Below are positions 49,631-60,862 of a stretch of 64,000 nucleotides of DNA, in pieces. Source of the DNA: Cyanoderma ruficeps (lineage: Eukaryota > Chordata > Aves > Passeriformes > Timaliidae); NCBI GenBank assembly GCA_008694505.1, contig VZDJ01004378.1, positions 10,849,472-10,913,471 of the forward strand, read 5' to 3'. Below the pieces are notes generated by a model. That model was not told the DNA's origin. It made no database searches and saw nothing but the letters and a program-made list of their open reading frames with translations. Position 1 is the first letter of the stretch. Every line of letters begins with the position of its first letter. A program made the position numbers and the translations under genes.

Positions 49631-52600
49631 CAAATGTGTCTTCTTGGTATATGTAGCTACAATGAAGAGCAACATAACTTTTCAAGCAATTCAACACATC
49701 TAGTATTTGAACTTCTCATTTCAAAAATTTACTCTTCTTAATTTTGTGCTGGAGAAAAGAAGGAAGAGGATGAGCATCCTGTAGCTATGAGCTGTGACAC
49801 AACACAGACCACCTTACCTACCACTTACACACCAACTGCCCTACCCAGTAACCCTAAAACTGATTGTCAGTGCCAGCTTCCCACTCCCTTCACTATCATC
49901 TTCAACACTACTGATAGTTCTATAGAAGAAAAGAACCAGCTTCGTTCACATTTCTCTTCTTATTCCTTAAAAATATTTTAATTATTAATTCTTGACAAAA
50001 CAGTAATTATCAGCAGTCTAATGTCTTTTCTCAAGATATTTAGAGCTAACAAGATTTTCCACAGCTTGTTAATGGTCTCACCAGCCACCCATTATCCAGA
50101 CTAATCACCAACTTCATGGTTAATATTGTTACTGAAATGTGGAACTTGAGAACTTTAGCCATTTGGCTTATAAGCCTGGTGTATTTGATAAACTCATAAT
50201 TCATAGGGTAAAATGAGAGGGACAGGAAGTGTTTGCCCTTTCAGGCATGAAGCAGATGCTTAAAAGCTTCATGCATTTATAGGAATACTGAAGCATAAGT
50301 CTGCAAAAGATCACACAGATCACTGAGTCAAGTTCCCAGCAATCAAGGACAATATGGAATAACTGTTTAGTCCATAGAAAAAATGTATAGGACTGTAGAA
50401 AGCTTCTAGTCCTTCTAGGCCTGCTGTTCCTGGAACATCTGTCTCACAAAGCCCTGCTCAGCAGAGATAACAAATTATTTCTCAGCCCTCTGTATCAAAC
50501 TAAAACCCTGTAATCAAACTAAAGATTAAAAGACTAGAGGTAAATGAATGCATCAAAGGTAAATAGAAGGGAAGATCACTGATAAAAATACCCAAAGTTC
50601 CAAATGGAAGCCCCTAATAATGCTATGAAGTAGACTGGAAACAATGAGTAGAAGAATGTGCAAAACCTAAGCAAGAAAAATTGCTTGATATTACAACAAA
50701 GTTGGTAATTTTTTTCTGAATGCTCTTAACCTAATGATAACTCCATGTCAAAATTCCGTCTCAACAGCTTTCAAGAATAAACTATAAATGGATTTTCCTT
50801 TGAAGTTTAGGAACACTGTAATCTTGAGGGATTTGGAAAGTCACTCCTTATTAGAATTATATAGAATTAGGCACCCTACCCTGTGGAAGGCTTTGAAAGA
50901 TTTACCTTGAAAATCCTCAGCTCCCTCCATAATCAGTATGCCCAAGCAAATCATGTACCATCACAGCCTGACCTCTGCATCTCTCCTTGGGTTGAGTTAG
51001 GGTCTGGAAGATGAAGGTAACACTGTCTCAGATGGAGGGATGCTTCATCTACTGGATGAAGTAGGATGCTGACCCTGTACCCTGCTCTTGATTTATTTGT
51101 GCATGCTTATCCATATGAGAGTATAGTTATGCATTTAATGTCTACCAGAGCAACAAGAGCAAGGGTCATCTTGAGGAACGCAAAAGCATTTGAACTTAAG
51201 TTCAGTAGTTAGAATATAATCAAATTTGTTAGTTATTGAAAATTGTTGGTGTGCAATGGCTTTACTGTGGTCTCCTGGTATGTGAAATGACTTGATGATT
51301 CCCCAGCCTAGATCCTGATGGTGAGGGTTGTGGATCCCTGGAATTAGCTTGGCCTTTGTCAGTCTGACCTGCTTGGAGTCAGTAGAGGTCTAAAAATTAC
51401 TAGCATCTCCTTCTTTGGCTCACTCTGTAAAATAGATACCCTAGCTGGGTCTTTCAAGGAAAATTAATTTTCAATTTTCTCCTAAAGCTAGCTGCAATAT
51501 CATGTTGATGGGTTTGCAGAGCAATGTTTCCAGATGCAAGTAATGCTGCAAACCTGTGTTTGTGTGCTAGGGACAACTTGGGGTTTTCAAAGGACACTGT
51601 AAGCTGCCAAACTCAGTTTCTCTGAGAAATGAGTTAGAGACCAGTGTTCTGGCACCCCAGACACACATGGCACGTTAGAACCCGCTGGTGCCCTCCTTCA
51701 CATCCCTTGCACTTTATGTGGCAATTTCTGCTGAACACTGCCCCTGGCTGAGCTGACAGAGCTCGGGCTGTTTGCTCTCAGCTGGATACAATGACTGCAG
51801 GAAACGGTGAAGATTTTTCCAGGCATTGCAGACAGACTCTTACTCTGCTCATGCATTTTATTTGACTCTGTCACACAGTCTCTCACAGCATTCCCACCTC
51901 TCCCATTGCAGTGAAGATTTAGTTCCTGGCTGCCAGTGCCAAGCAGCCTGCTGACAGACACAGGTCAGTGGGTGAGATAACTAGCTACCCCTCGCTGAGA
52001 CAGAGGCAAAGAGAGAGACCTGATGAGCTATACATATGTATCTACATGCCAGGCATATTATGCCACTCTGTAGGTTTCCCACTCTAGCCGCTGAACCTCT
52101 CTTTTCCATTTTGCTGACACCTGCTTCTGTTGTTTCCATAGATCTTACCTGGAGGTTTGCTGTATAAATCTTTTCACAAATGAGTTATTAAAAATTATAA
52201 AATTGCTAATTGAATATTACAAAGCTTTGTTATAGATATGCTTTCTACCTCTTGACAAGAAGACCCTCGGATTCCCACATTTCTGAAAAAAGATGCACTA
52301 TCTCCTCTTGCTCCTCTCCACATTTCTCCTTTACTCAAATTCCTCCCAGTAACTACAGACTTAGTTTTCATAATTTGCTCTTGTCCTGAACTTTCCGTCC
52401 TTGGATACACGGTAACCGGGACAGCATTTCTGCTATCCTCAGAGAGCAGGTACCAGTCCAGTTTCACTGGCCTCACAGGTTCAATTTTTTCCTGCCTCCA
52501 GAGCAGTAACAGAAACAGTCTCCCTTCTCTACTGTAATCCTCATTATTATCTGTAGTGTTCAGCCTATGATAGGATTACTTACCTTCCAAACTGAAAACA

Positions 52601-52717
52601 GGGTCTCTTAACATAAAATACTTTCATTATCAAACACAGTTAGTTCAGATAGTGATTGAGAGACCCCTGGGAGTTTGTGCCCAGCTTCTGAAGAGTTTGC
52701 AAAAGGCGATTAAGAAA
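49631..52717. other. Non-coding stretch, no gene recognised
   Basis: About 3.1 kb, AT-rich to about 51 kb and more GC-balanced at 51.65-52.5 kb. Minus-strand frames of 87-93 codons at 51698-52476 show no domain I know. The plus strand of 52050-52520 is pyrimidine-leaning, but no element could be identified. Confidence 0.5.
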
Positions 52718-52761
52718 AGCTTCTACATATTGTAGAAGCTACTCCTACAGTATGTAGGAGT
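52718..52761. repeat. Two adjacent perfect palindromic hairpins
   Basis: AGCTTCTACA-TAT-TGTAGAAGCT (52718-52740) has a perfect 10-bp stem and 3-base loop. It is followed with no spacer by ACTCCTACA-GTA-TGTAGGAGT (52741-52761), with a perfect 9-bp stem and 3-base loop. The two hairpins share the core CTNCTACA/TGTAGNAG, so one looks like a diverged duplicate of the other. A further TGTAGG follows at 52763. They could form tandem cruciforms or an RNA double hairpin. No function is known to me. Confidence 0.85.
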
Positions 52762-54014
52762 TGTAGGTGAGAAAAGTCTACGGAGGTTCACACATCTAGT
52801 CAGTCTGCACCTCTAAAGATTTGAGAACCATTACAGGAGATAAAAAGAAAATCATGATGTGCAAAGATACCTGTTCACAGACCTTTTCCATATCTCCAGT
52901 GTCAAGGATTTATTTCCAGCCATAGTCCAGGCTTTAACAATGAAATTTAACTATTCAGTGCCATCTCACAGATTTCCACCTAGGATTAAACTCCTTTTTA
53001 AATATGACTGCAAAGATCAAAGCAGAGAATCTGCAGAGGAATCCTGAAGCTGCCATCCTCAGATATCATTCAAGCCACCAACTCTGCCAATACACAGGAA
53101 ATTCACCTTTGGGCAAAGTCTGTATTGAACACTACTGTTGATTCTTTACTAACAAAACCTTTCTGATGGTGGCAAACTATTTCTGAAGACAGCTATCTGC
53201 AAATAACCAACTTCTGAGTGCATTAACAGTGATTAACAAGTAGTTGCTGAACTGTTCTGTTCTTCAGGCTGAAGAGAGCTCTTGAAAGTCTGCAGTTATT
53301 TGCCATATGGTTGGTCTAGATCTTGAAAGAACAGTTCCACCCTTAATATAAAAACAGTGACCTTAGTATAACAGTAAAGTTATTAAATCTTTGGGGGTTT
53401 TGTTGTTGTTGTTGTTGTAGTTGTTACTTTCACTGTAGAAAGTTATGTGGAAATACCTTTGATAATATAAACCTTTAAATTAATACCTTTGATAAAAAAT
53501 TGGAGATCGGATATCTGGTTTAGAAGATAAACAGAACCTGAAATGATCCTGAAAACACAGGTGAATGATGGAAAAAATTCTTCATCATCTCATTCATCCT
53601 CAGACCAGACCGCCCACAAAATGCTTCTGGTTTGGAGGGCCTCCAGATTCTTCAAATTTTCCAGGTACCCACATGTCAGTGGTAAAATGTCCACTGTTGC
53701 CTTAATTAAGAGGAAGACTATGTATTTCCTAACAGATATATGGCTAGAACTGGTGATTTATGCATGGGCCTCATGGTTTTGTAGAGCACTTTGCTTGACT
53801 GAAGGTAGCTCAACTTAATATCATCTGCTAAGAAGTTTACATGTTAAACTCTTAGATATTGTGTGTTATTTTTGAAACAGATTAAACAGAGCTATTCAGA
53901 GAGTATTCAGAAATTATAAGCTTCAATGTCAAATGAGAAATTATTTATTAAAGAGTAAAAGATGAACATTAATATGAGATTTCTACATTGCATGGCTAAC
54001 TAGCTGAAGTAGAC
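52762..54014. other. Non-coding stretch with (TTG)n microsatellite
   Basis: About 1.25 kb. A TTG/TGT repeat of roughly six units lies at 53398-53418, followed by TAGTTGTTAC. The 13-mer ATACCTTTGATAA occurs twice near 53453 and 53486, about 33 bp apart. No gene recognised. Confidence 0.6.
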
Positions 54015-54512
54015 ATGATCCTGTTTGCAACAGAAAAAATAAATCTTGGGCTGGAGGGAATTTTATCCATGAACAAAGTACAGGGAAAAAGGTACATTGC
54101 TAAAATTTTCTGGGGCGTTTTTTGTAGAAAGGATCCAGAGTGGAGTGTCATGCAGGGGCTGTGTAACCTTGAAGACTTAAGTAATATAGAGAATTTAATA
54201 AAAGACATAAAAAGTCATGGCTGTAAATATATTCTATTACAGAAAAAGGTTCTGTTAAAAGCTGGGATCACCCCTATTAGAAATAAGAGAAAAGAGATAA
54301 ACTTGGCTATACTAGGTGGGTGCATGATGACTGTGAAGTGCCAGTATATTATGGCAGTAAAAAGACCCCAGAGGAATCTGAGGATATACCAGTATTTCCA
54401 GCAGGGTCAAGCTCCAGTAAGGAAAATTCATCCTGGTGGACTTATCAGTGCCAGATCTTTTTTCCACAGACACAAGGCTGACACAGGATTAAATGGGGAT
54501 ATAGTTACCTGA
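54015..54512 (+). other. 165-codon open frame, no recognised homology
   Basis: The longest ATG-to-stop frame in the window (TGA at 54510-54512). The predicted peptide is lysine/isoleucine-rich (runs such as NIENLIKDIKSHGCKYILLQ). It has no signal peptide, no obvious membrane segment and no motif I recognise. No promoter, splice or poly(A) context was identified, and codon use looks like the AT-rich background. It could be chance, a relic of a mobile-element ORF or part of a processed pseudogene. I do not claim it as a gene. Confidence 0.1.
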
Positions 54513-54968
54513 GCAAACTTCATGCAGAAATTAAAAGGCTTCTAACTGTGAGAGGAGTGGATTTCCAGTATCACCTCTGAGTGAAGGGGAAATAATAAAC
54601 ACCTCAGTTATTTTTATGATGCAACGATCAGTTCTACAGCAGGGTTATTCAGAGCTCTGTAAGGTCAGTGTTAGGCTCAATATCAAATGCTTGTCTGTAT
54701 CCTCTACCCCTTGGTCTGTACATCACCGTACATACCCACAATTGCTGCCTTCTTCTGCCTTCAGTCCTGTTGCACATGGAACATTCTGCAGAAGTGATCC
54801 TGTCCTCAAATTCAAGGCTGAAATAGTTTCATCAGCTCTCATTTTCCACGACACCTGTGTTCCACCAGAGATAGGAGGACACTGAGAAAAAGAATCATCA
54901 GAGCAACACAAGAAATTAACATTGGTAGGTCTGGATCAGGAGCATGGAAATCACTTGATGCATATCTT
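54513..54968. other. Non-coding stretch, nothing recognised
   Basis: About 450 bp between the unexplained open frame and the SINE. An 89-codon frame at 54616-54885 has no recognisable similarity. No repeat ends were found. Confidence 0.45.
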
Positions 54969-55105
54969 CTGATATTAGCTCAGTTTGTCAGAGCATGTCA
55001 ATAACACCAAGGCTGTGGGTTTGATCCCTGTATGGGATCATTCACTTTAGAGTTGGACTGGATGATTCTTGCAGGTCCCTTCCAGCTCAGAGTGATTCTG
55101 TGATG
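54969..55105 (+). mobile_element. TguSINE1-like SINE (tRNA-Ile head, CR1 tail)
   Basis: The head is a decayed tRNA-Ile. Its A box is TTAGCTCAGTTTG (54975-54987), the AATAAC anticodon-arm region lies at 55000-55005 (anticodon AAT), and the B box GGTTTGATCCC follows with an acceptor-like TATGGGATCA. The sequence then passes into TTCACTTTAGAGTTGGACTG, GATGATTCTTGCAGGTCCC and TTCCAGCTCAG and ends in GATTCTGTGAT, a CR1 3' tail. This fusion is that of TguSINE1 from zebra finch. The head is too mutated (for example the weak acceptor stem) to be a working tRNA gene. Such SINEs use CR1 enzymes for retroposition. Length and ends look full, and target duplications were not seen. Confidence 0.88.
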
Positions 55106-58100
55106 TCCATTAGCGTTTAGCACAGATCAGTAACACATCTATGAAGGGAACCTCCTGATTGCACCAGTTGAGAAGTGTTTGACTGTGTGCAGAGCTATAC
55201 AAGCATGAGCTAGATTCATTTCAGATAAAACTAAACCAGAGAAAGCAATCTAGAAGTGCATGGATCCTCTCCCATTATAACCACTGGTGAGTCCTTGAGA
55301 CCAGAAGAGCCTGGTACAAACTTATCTGCAGCAAATCTCCAAAATGTGAAGAATGGGACTGGGCTGCTGGATCCACAACACCAACTGATTTGCTTTATAA
55401 ATTTATTCCTCTTGCACCACAGTATTGGTTATGTTGATAAACCTGTTTATTCTTATCAGATAGAAATTACCATGTCCCTCATAACACAATTCTATGTAAA
55501 ACTGGGGGGTTTTAGTGCTTTCTTAGCAGTTCTTTACTATGCCTACTACAAATATTCTGCAAAGTGTTATCAAAGTACTTACTATCAAGTCTATTGAAAA
55601 TTATTCTTTTCCATTTTATTTTGTGGGAAGAGTTTAGATAAGAAAGCCTGATGGAGCATGAAAATAGGGATTCCATGGGAACAGACTATTCTCAAATGCA
55701 TTTCAAAACCCTCCTCTGGAAACTTCAACATGTGAATTTCAGATCAGTTTGCAGTCTTACCAGAGTTCATGTTCTCAGATCTGATGCTTAGGTCTACAAA
55801 TGTTCTTATCAGACAGTGATGTCTGATTTCTGCTGTTTCCTATTTCTGCTTCTAACCAGCCTCCTTTTGGAACTGAAAAGTCAAGAACAAAATGACGACA
55901 ACAACAACAACAAATCTATTTTCTACACTGTTGGCTTTGGAAATTCAGAGATAGTCTTCCCCATATCAGAGAGTTTCTGACTGCAGGCGCTGATCTTCCA
56001 GTTGATAGGGTCTAAAATTAGGGTGAATTCCATAATGCTTAAAATGGGCAAACATATTTACCCTGGGTCATTTGTTATTTCTGTCTGATGCTATGGAATC
56101 ACCAGGAGATGACTGCACAGTATGCATTGCTGAATGCACATGAATTTAGGGTAGGGGCTGCCTTAAGCAAACACTATCTTGCTATTGTGAATTTAATATT
56201 GAAACTGTTTTAGCACTTTTCTGTCTTTCATCTGCTTACGTTAAAAGCAGCAGTATTTGTTTGCACTGACATTGTAATTCCTTCATAATCTTAAACCATA
56301 ATGCCAATAAACCACCACTGACAGTGTAATGATTCACATTACCATATCATTATAGATGTAAAAGTCAGTCCCACATACTTCCTACAACATCAGTATTGGT
56401 GAGGCAGCCATTAAGATGTCAGTGGTAGAGCAGAGAATCACCATTACAAGCTTAGTCAAGATAATAAAACATTGCTAAAGGTAGCTACAGGGCCATGCTC
56501 AGCAGCTGTTTTCAAATATAAACCTCACAGCAGTTTAAAAATAAATTTTAAATTATTCAAATGCTTGAATCCACATTAGGAGCTGATGTTTATGTCAGCA
56601 AAAAGAAAAAAAAGTCCTATTTAGGACTGTCAGAGTTTGGAGATTTCTTTAATGTCTATTGTGAAAAGACGTATTTAAAAAAAATTATTTCAGTATATTT
56701 TAAATCAGTGAAAAATTGAGGGACAAGAATTTTACTCACTTTAACTGTAAACATCTTGCCCTTTGTTGACAGCAATGGAAAAGCTGTGCTTGAAATGAAA
56801 ATGCACTCAAGCTGTATGTAAGTTACCATAGCTGAATCCAGTGGTGAAATATTTACACATAAAGATTTATATTCTAGAGCATACACAATATATTTAGACC
56901 TTCTGTGCCATTAGTATAATTCAAAGTCATATCAGATTAACCTTTTGCATGATTTTTTTGAAGCAATATCATATCAAACAGACTAATAATGATAATTAAT
57001 AAAGATTCTGGCAAAAAGAAGAAGTTTAATTTGGAAAGCATAGAGGATGGAAATTGGCAGGCTCAAATGGGAATAAGGAAATAGAAAACTCACAGCAACA
57101 GAAATATACTAAAATAAGAGCATTTACTTCAACAGCCGCTTACATTTATGGATATTGCCTTCATGAACATGTTCATATTATGTTATACAAACATAATCAT
57201 GTTGCTACATTTCTTTATATCTTGTACATAAAAATCAGAGGTGACTCTTCTTAAGTGAATTTTAACCATCAGTGATGGTGTGCAAAACCAGCACACTATC
57301 ATAAAATTTAGATAACAAGGAAGAAAGCTTTGTTTCCTCTCTGTTTTTTAACTAGCCTTCAGCACTAGATCATGGAGCTCTCATCTTTATTGCTCAGTAT
57401 TGAAGTAAGAAGCACCCTTGTTCCACTTATATTTCTTAGGTGGGTAAGAACTTGACACAGCAAAGAAGTTCTTGAAATTGGTCCTTCATCTGACAGCATG
57501 CAATAAGTTCAGGGTGAAGTATCACTAATACATAGCACTCAGGGCTCCCCTTTAACCAAAGATTTTGTTGTCCAATGAGGAGTTTGACAAAGCCAAATTT
57601 TTAACTCTCTTTGAAAAATCTTCCTAAACAATAGAAACTCTGTTGGAAATATTTTTTGAAATTATTTTTCCAACACCCACAATGAAACTGAAGTGACAAA
57701 TTTTCAAATGCTTCATGGATTGGTCAGTTTTACAGTGAGGTTAGAGGAGAAACAAGAGTAATTCTGACCCTATCTCAGATGATAAAATTTTTGTGCTTTA
57801 TTAAAATATAACTATTGTTTTCAACGTGATCTAAATTCTGTGCAGGAGCATATAGTCTCCTCTTTAGATGCATGATAGTTCTGACCTTGAATCTGGATAT
57901 GAGAATGGAAGATAGTTGTCTTTGATCATATCTGAACACACACTTGTGTGTGCTACCATCTGTACGGTCATATGTGCTGCTGAATGCATATTTAGGAAGA
58001 AAGGCAAAAAAGTCATCAGGGTTAATTATTTATCTATAAGAAGCAGAAAAGCCATATTGGTCAGACATTTATATGAACTACTTTATTTTTGTTATCTTGG

Positions 58101-58260
58101 AAATAATACCTAAATTGCCATTAACATACAGTGCTCACAGTAAAATCCATGTAGGTTATTCTTTTTCAACTCCAAGCATCTAAACTTTTACCAGTATTGA
58201 ACTGACAAGTTTCCCAGTTCAATCACTGCTACCATTGGAGGCATTGCTAAATTTGTCTTC
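55106..58260. other. AT-rich non-coding stretch, no gene recognised
   Basis: About 3.2 kb. An (ACA)n run lies at 55898-55913. A 113-codon frame at 55256-55597 shows no recognised family; part of it is hydrophobic by composition. No LTR or LINE ends were identified before the solo LTR at 58266. Confidence 0.5.
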
Positions 58261-58265
58261 CTCCT

Positions 58266-59378
58266 TGTGACGGGCTGACACTGCCTGGGTGCAAAGTGCC
58301 TGCCAAAAGTGCTCTATCACTCCCCTCCTCAGCTGACTGAGAAAACAGGGGAAACTGAGGGGAGAGAAAACAGAATGAAAGGTTTGTGGGTCAGGATAAG
58401 GAAATGGAGGGATCACTCAGCAATTAGCATCACAGGCAAAACAGACTTGACTTTGGGAAATTAATTTAATTTATTGCCCATCAAATCAGAGTAGAATAAT
58501 GAGAAATAAACCCAAATCTTAAAATATCTCCCCCACACCAATCCCTTCTTCTTGGGATCATTTTCACTCCCAAATGCTCTCCCTTCTCAGTGGAGTAAGG
58601 GGACAGGGAATGAGGGCTGAGATCAGTTCATCACACATTGACTCTGCTGCTCCTTGATTCCTCACACTCCCTGCTTCAGCATGGGGTCCCTCCCACAGGA
58701 GACAGCCTTCTACAGGCTGCAGTTCTTCATTAATTGCTCCGTTGTGGGTCCCTTCTATGTAGGGCAGTCCTTCAGGAACAGGCTGCTCCAGCATGGGTCC
58801 CCCACTTGATCACAAATCCTGCCAGAAAACCTGCTTCAGCATGGGCTCCTCTCTCCACATAGCCACAGTTTCTGCCAGGAGCCTACTCTTGTGTGGGTTT
58901 CCTGGGGGTCAGAGCCTCTGCTGGGCACCCACCTCTTCTAGTCTGAGTCCCCCCAAGGGCTGCAGGTGGATCAGTGCTCTCCCATGGGCCCCTATAGGCT
59001 GCAGAAGGATGGCCTGACTCACCATGGTCTTCACCTTGGGCCGCAGGGGAATCTCTGCTCTGACACCTGCAGCATCTCCTCCGCCTCCTTCTCCACTGAC
59101 CTTGGTGTCTGCACAGTTGTTTCTCTGAAATATTCTCAGTACTGTCCTTGGGTGCAATTACTCTTGTGCAGGAACTTTCCTCCCCTTCATAAATCTGTTG
59201 TTCCAGTGGCAGTACCACCATGGCTGATGGGCTCAGTCTTGGCCACCAGTGGATGCATTTGGAGCCAATTGCCATTGGCTCTCTCTGACATGGGGGAAGC
59301 TTCTGGCAGCATCTCACAGAAGCCACACCATAGCCCACACACACATATATCAAAATATGGCTAAGAAAACCCAACACA
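58266..59378 (-). mobile_element. Solo LTR, ERVL-like, 1113 bp, TSD CTCCT
   Basis: Begins TGTGACGGGCTGACACTGCC and ends AACCCAACACA, with perfect 5-bp duplications CTCCT (58261-58265 and 59379-59383). It is antisense: on the minus strand it starts TGTGTTGGG, has AATAAA at 58475-58470 and ends ...CCCGTCACA. The CTCTATCACTCCCCTCCTCA and AGCTGACTGAG region near the end is typical of a common avian ERVL LTR class, as is the 5-bp duplication. U3 (about 58660-58940) holds several diverged units built around TTCAGCATGGG or CTCCAGCATGGG, a tandem-repeat region known in this class. Long frames in it (164 codons minus, 132 codons plus) are by-products of GC-rich repeats. No internal viral sequence remains. 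Confidence 0.93.
58665..58940. repeat. Diverged tandem repeats in LTR U3
   Basis: CTTCAGCATGGGGTCCCTCC, CTCCAGCATGGGTCCCCCAC and CTTCAGCATGGGCTCCTCTC recur at uneven intervals of roughly 50 to 110 bp. More decayed units (CTCTTGTGTGGGTTTCCTGG) follow. Each unit is separated by CTGCAG/CTGCCAGGA-type strings. They sit where enhancer repeats occur in retroviral U3 regions. Confidence 0.6.
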
Positions 59379-60409
59379 CTCCTTCAGTCAGAGATCCCAT
59401 TTAGACACAAAGGGCTTCAGACACCGCATTGTGAAGGGCAATTAACCACTGAAGGTCAAACAGATTCAAATACAGGGTCCAACTTTTCCATGCTATCCTT
59501 CCAAAAGATAAAATGTTTGAATATTTTTCACAAGCCTTTTGCAAATTATGTAAGACTTAACAGCATGAAGTTCAGGTTTCTACAGATACCCAGCATATAA
59601 ACTGTATTTATAAATCATATTATCTGATGGATGACCTTAGAAAAGTCAGCCTTTCATTTAAGAATTCATAAAATTTGAGACAATTCAAAAATGTGAAGAA
59701 GGGTTTTTACATCTTTGACAGGTGGAACATGTGTATTTTGGAAAGATACGCATGAATTACTTTTTAATGTATTACTAAATTTTATGTATGAATCAAATAA
59801 ACTACCTGGTATCTCTTAGGAAGTTCTGGCAGGACTTTTTATCTATATTTCATTAGATGACTGAATCCTCAGGAAATATACCCACAGAGTTTTAACACTG
59901 GAATAACTGTGTTCATGTCCTAAAGTAGTGGTTAAAAGAATTTAGTACCTTTCAGGAGATGTTTTGATGAAGTGATGCTAGATTTTGGAGAAGGTGCTTC
60001 TGAGCCATCCCTACCCTGCCGGCTCTGGGGCAGCACAGTATCCTCCTGTTTGTGAAGTCTGAGGATGATTAAGGTTTCTATAGGTCAGCACTGGGTTTAG
60101 TTGTTATGAGATAATTTAAATGGATGTTGGAAGAAAACTCAGTGTTAGCTGAGCAAGGTTATAGCAACAACAGAGAGCACCGAGTTCATCTGTACTTCTG
60201 TTGCTGGCACTCATCCTGTAATGGCAAAGGGTCCCCTTCCCTCCCCAGTTATCTTCATAGCTATTCTTTTAACTAGGCAGGATTTTATCAGCTTTTCCAG
60301 TCTTTAAACATTGTCAGTTAGTGCTAGCCAGACTTCACAGTTAATTGTATTCTAATCTACCCAATTAGTCCCCTATTCCCATAAAGACTTACACATGTGG
60401 TTAATTTAA

Positions 60410-60431
60410 AGTTTCACGCAAGTGTGAAACT
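60410..60431. repeat. Short perfect hairpin, 8-bp stem
   Basis: AGTTTCAC (60410-60417) and GTGAAACT (60424-60431) are exact reverse complements around a 6-base loop. Short enough to arise by chance in this much sequence. Confidence 0.6.
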
Positions 60432-60780
60432 CTTCTATGCCTGAGCCTGCCTGCTTCTAATGAGTGCAAAACCAAATGCTTTTCTTTCTGAAATCCCTCC
60501 TCAAGAGCCACAGCTTTCTCTTGGCCTTTCATCATTAATCTCAGCTCTAGTGTTATGCACTATCTCACCCATGCCTGATCATTAAACCTAATAAAACAAA
60601 GTGAAAAACAAATCCAAGATAAAAGCCAAATGGAATCAAATTACCTGATGGTCATGCTTTGTAAATAATGAGTATTTCATGAAACAAATTCCCTTTCTTT
60701 TGCTTTCTGTTGTTTCCTTTCCTCCTTCACCCCCACTGTGACCCTTCTTAGCCAATGTAATTCATTGTGTTGCCTGTTTT

Positions 60781-60862
60781 GTAAGCATCCTGAGGCAGGG
60801 ATCTTGTAATCTCTACAGTCTGCACAGCACCACACACCTCAGAGGAGTGTGTAAATACTAAT
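60781..60862 (+). repeat. Ancient LINE2-like 3' tail
   Basis: GTAAGCATCCTGAGGCAGGG, ATCTTGTAATCTC, CAGTCTGCACAGCACCACAC and GTGTAAATACTAA follow the L2-type 3' pattern (gtaagctc..gggcaggga..acagcacc..aataataa). It is stronger than the copy at 41074 but still highly diverged. Only the terminal region is visible. Confidence 0.5.

Noticed and set aside
49787..49981. Thr/Pro-rich 64-codon frame
   Set aside because: Low-complexity composition reflecting locally C-rich DNA, with no supporting context.
51698..52476. Possible exons in a more GC-balanced patch
   Set aside because: Frames on the minus strand show no family similarity, and I could not identify convincing splice-bounded coding segments.
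54969..55040. Functional tRNA-Ile gene
   Set aside because: A and B boxes are visible, but the acceptor stem is broken and the sequence continues directly into a CR1 tail. It is a SINE head.
58883..59377. 164-codon minus-strand and 132-codon plus-strand open frames
   Set aside because: Both lie wholly inside the ERVL-like solo LTR, delimited by TG...CA and CTCCT duplications. They are by-products of GC-rich U3 sequence.
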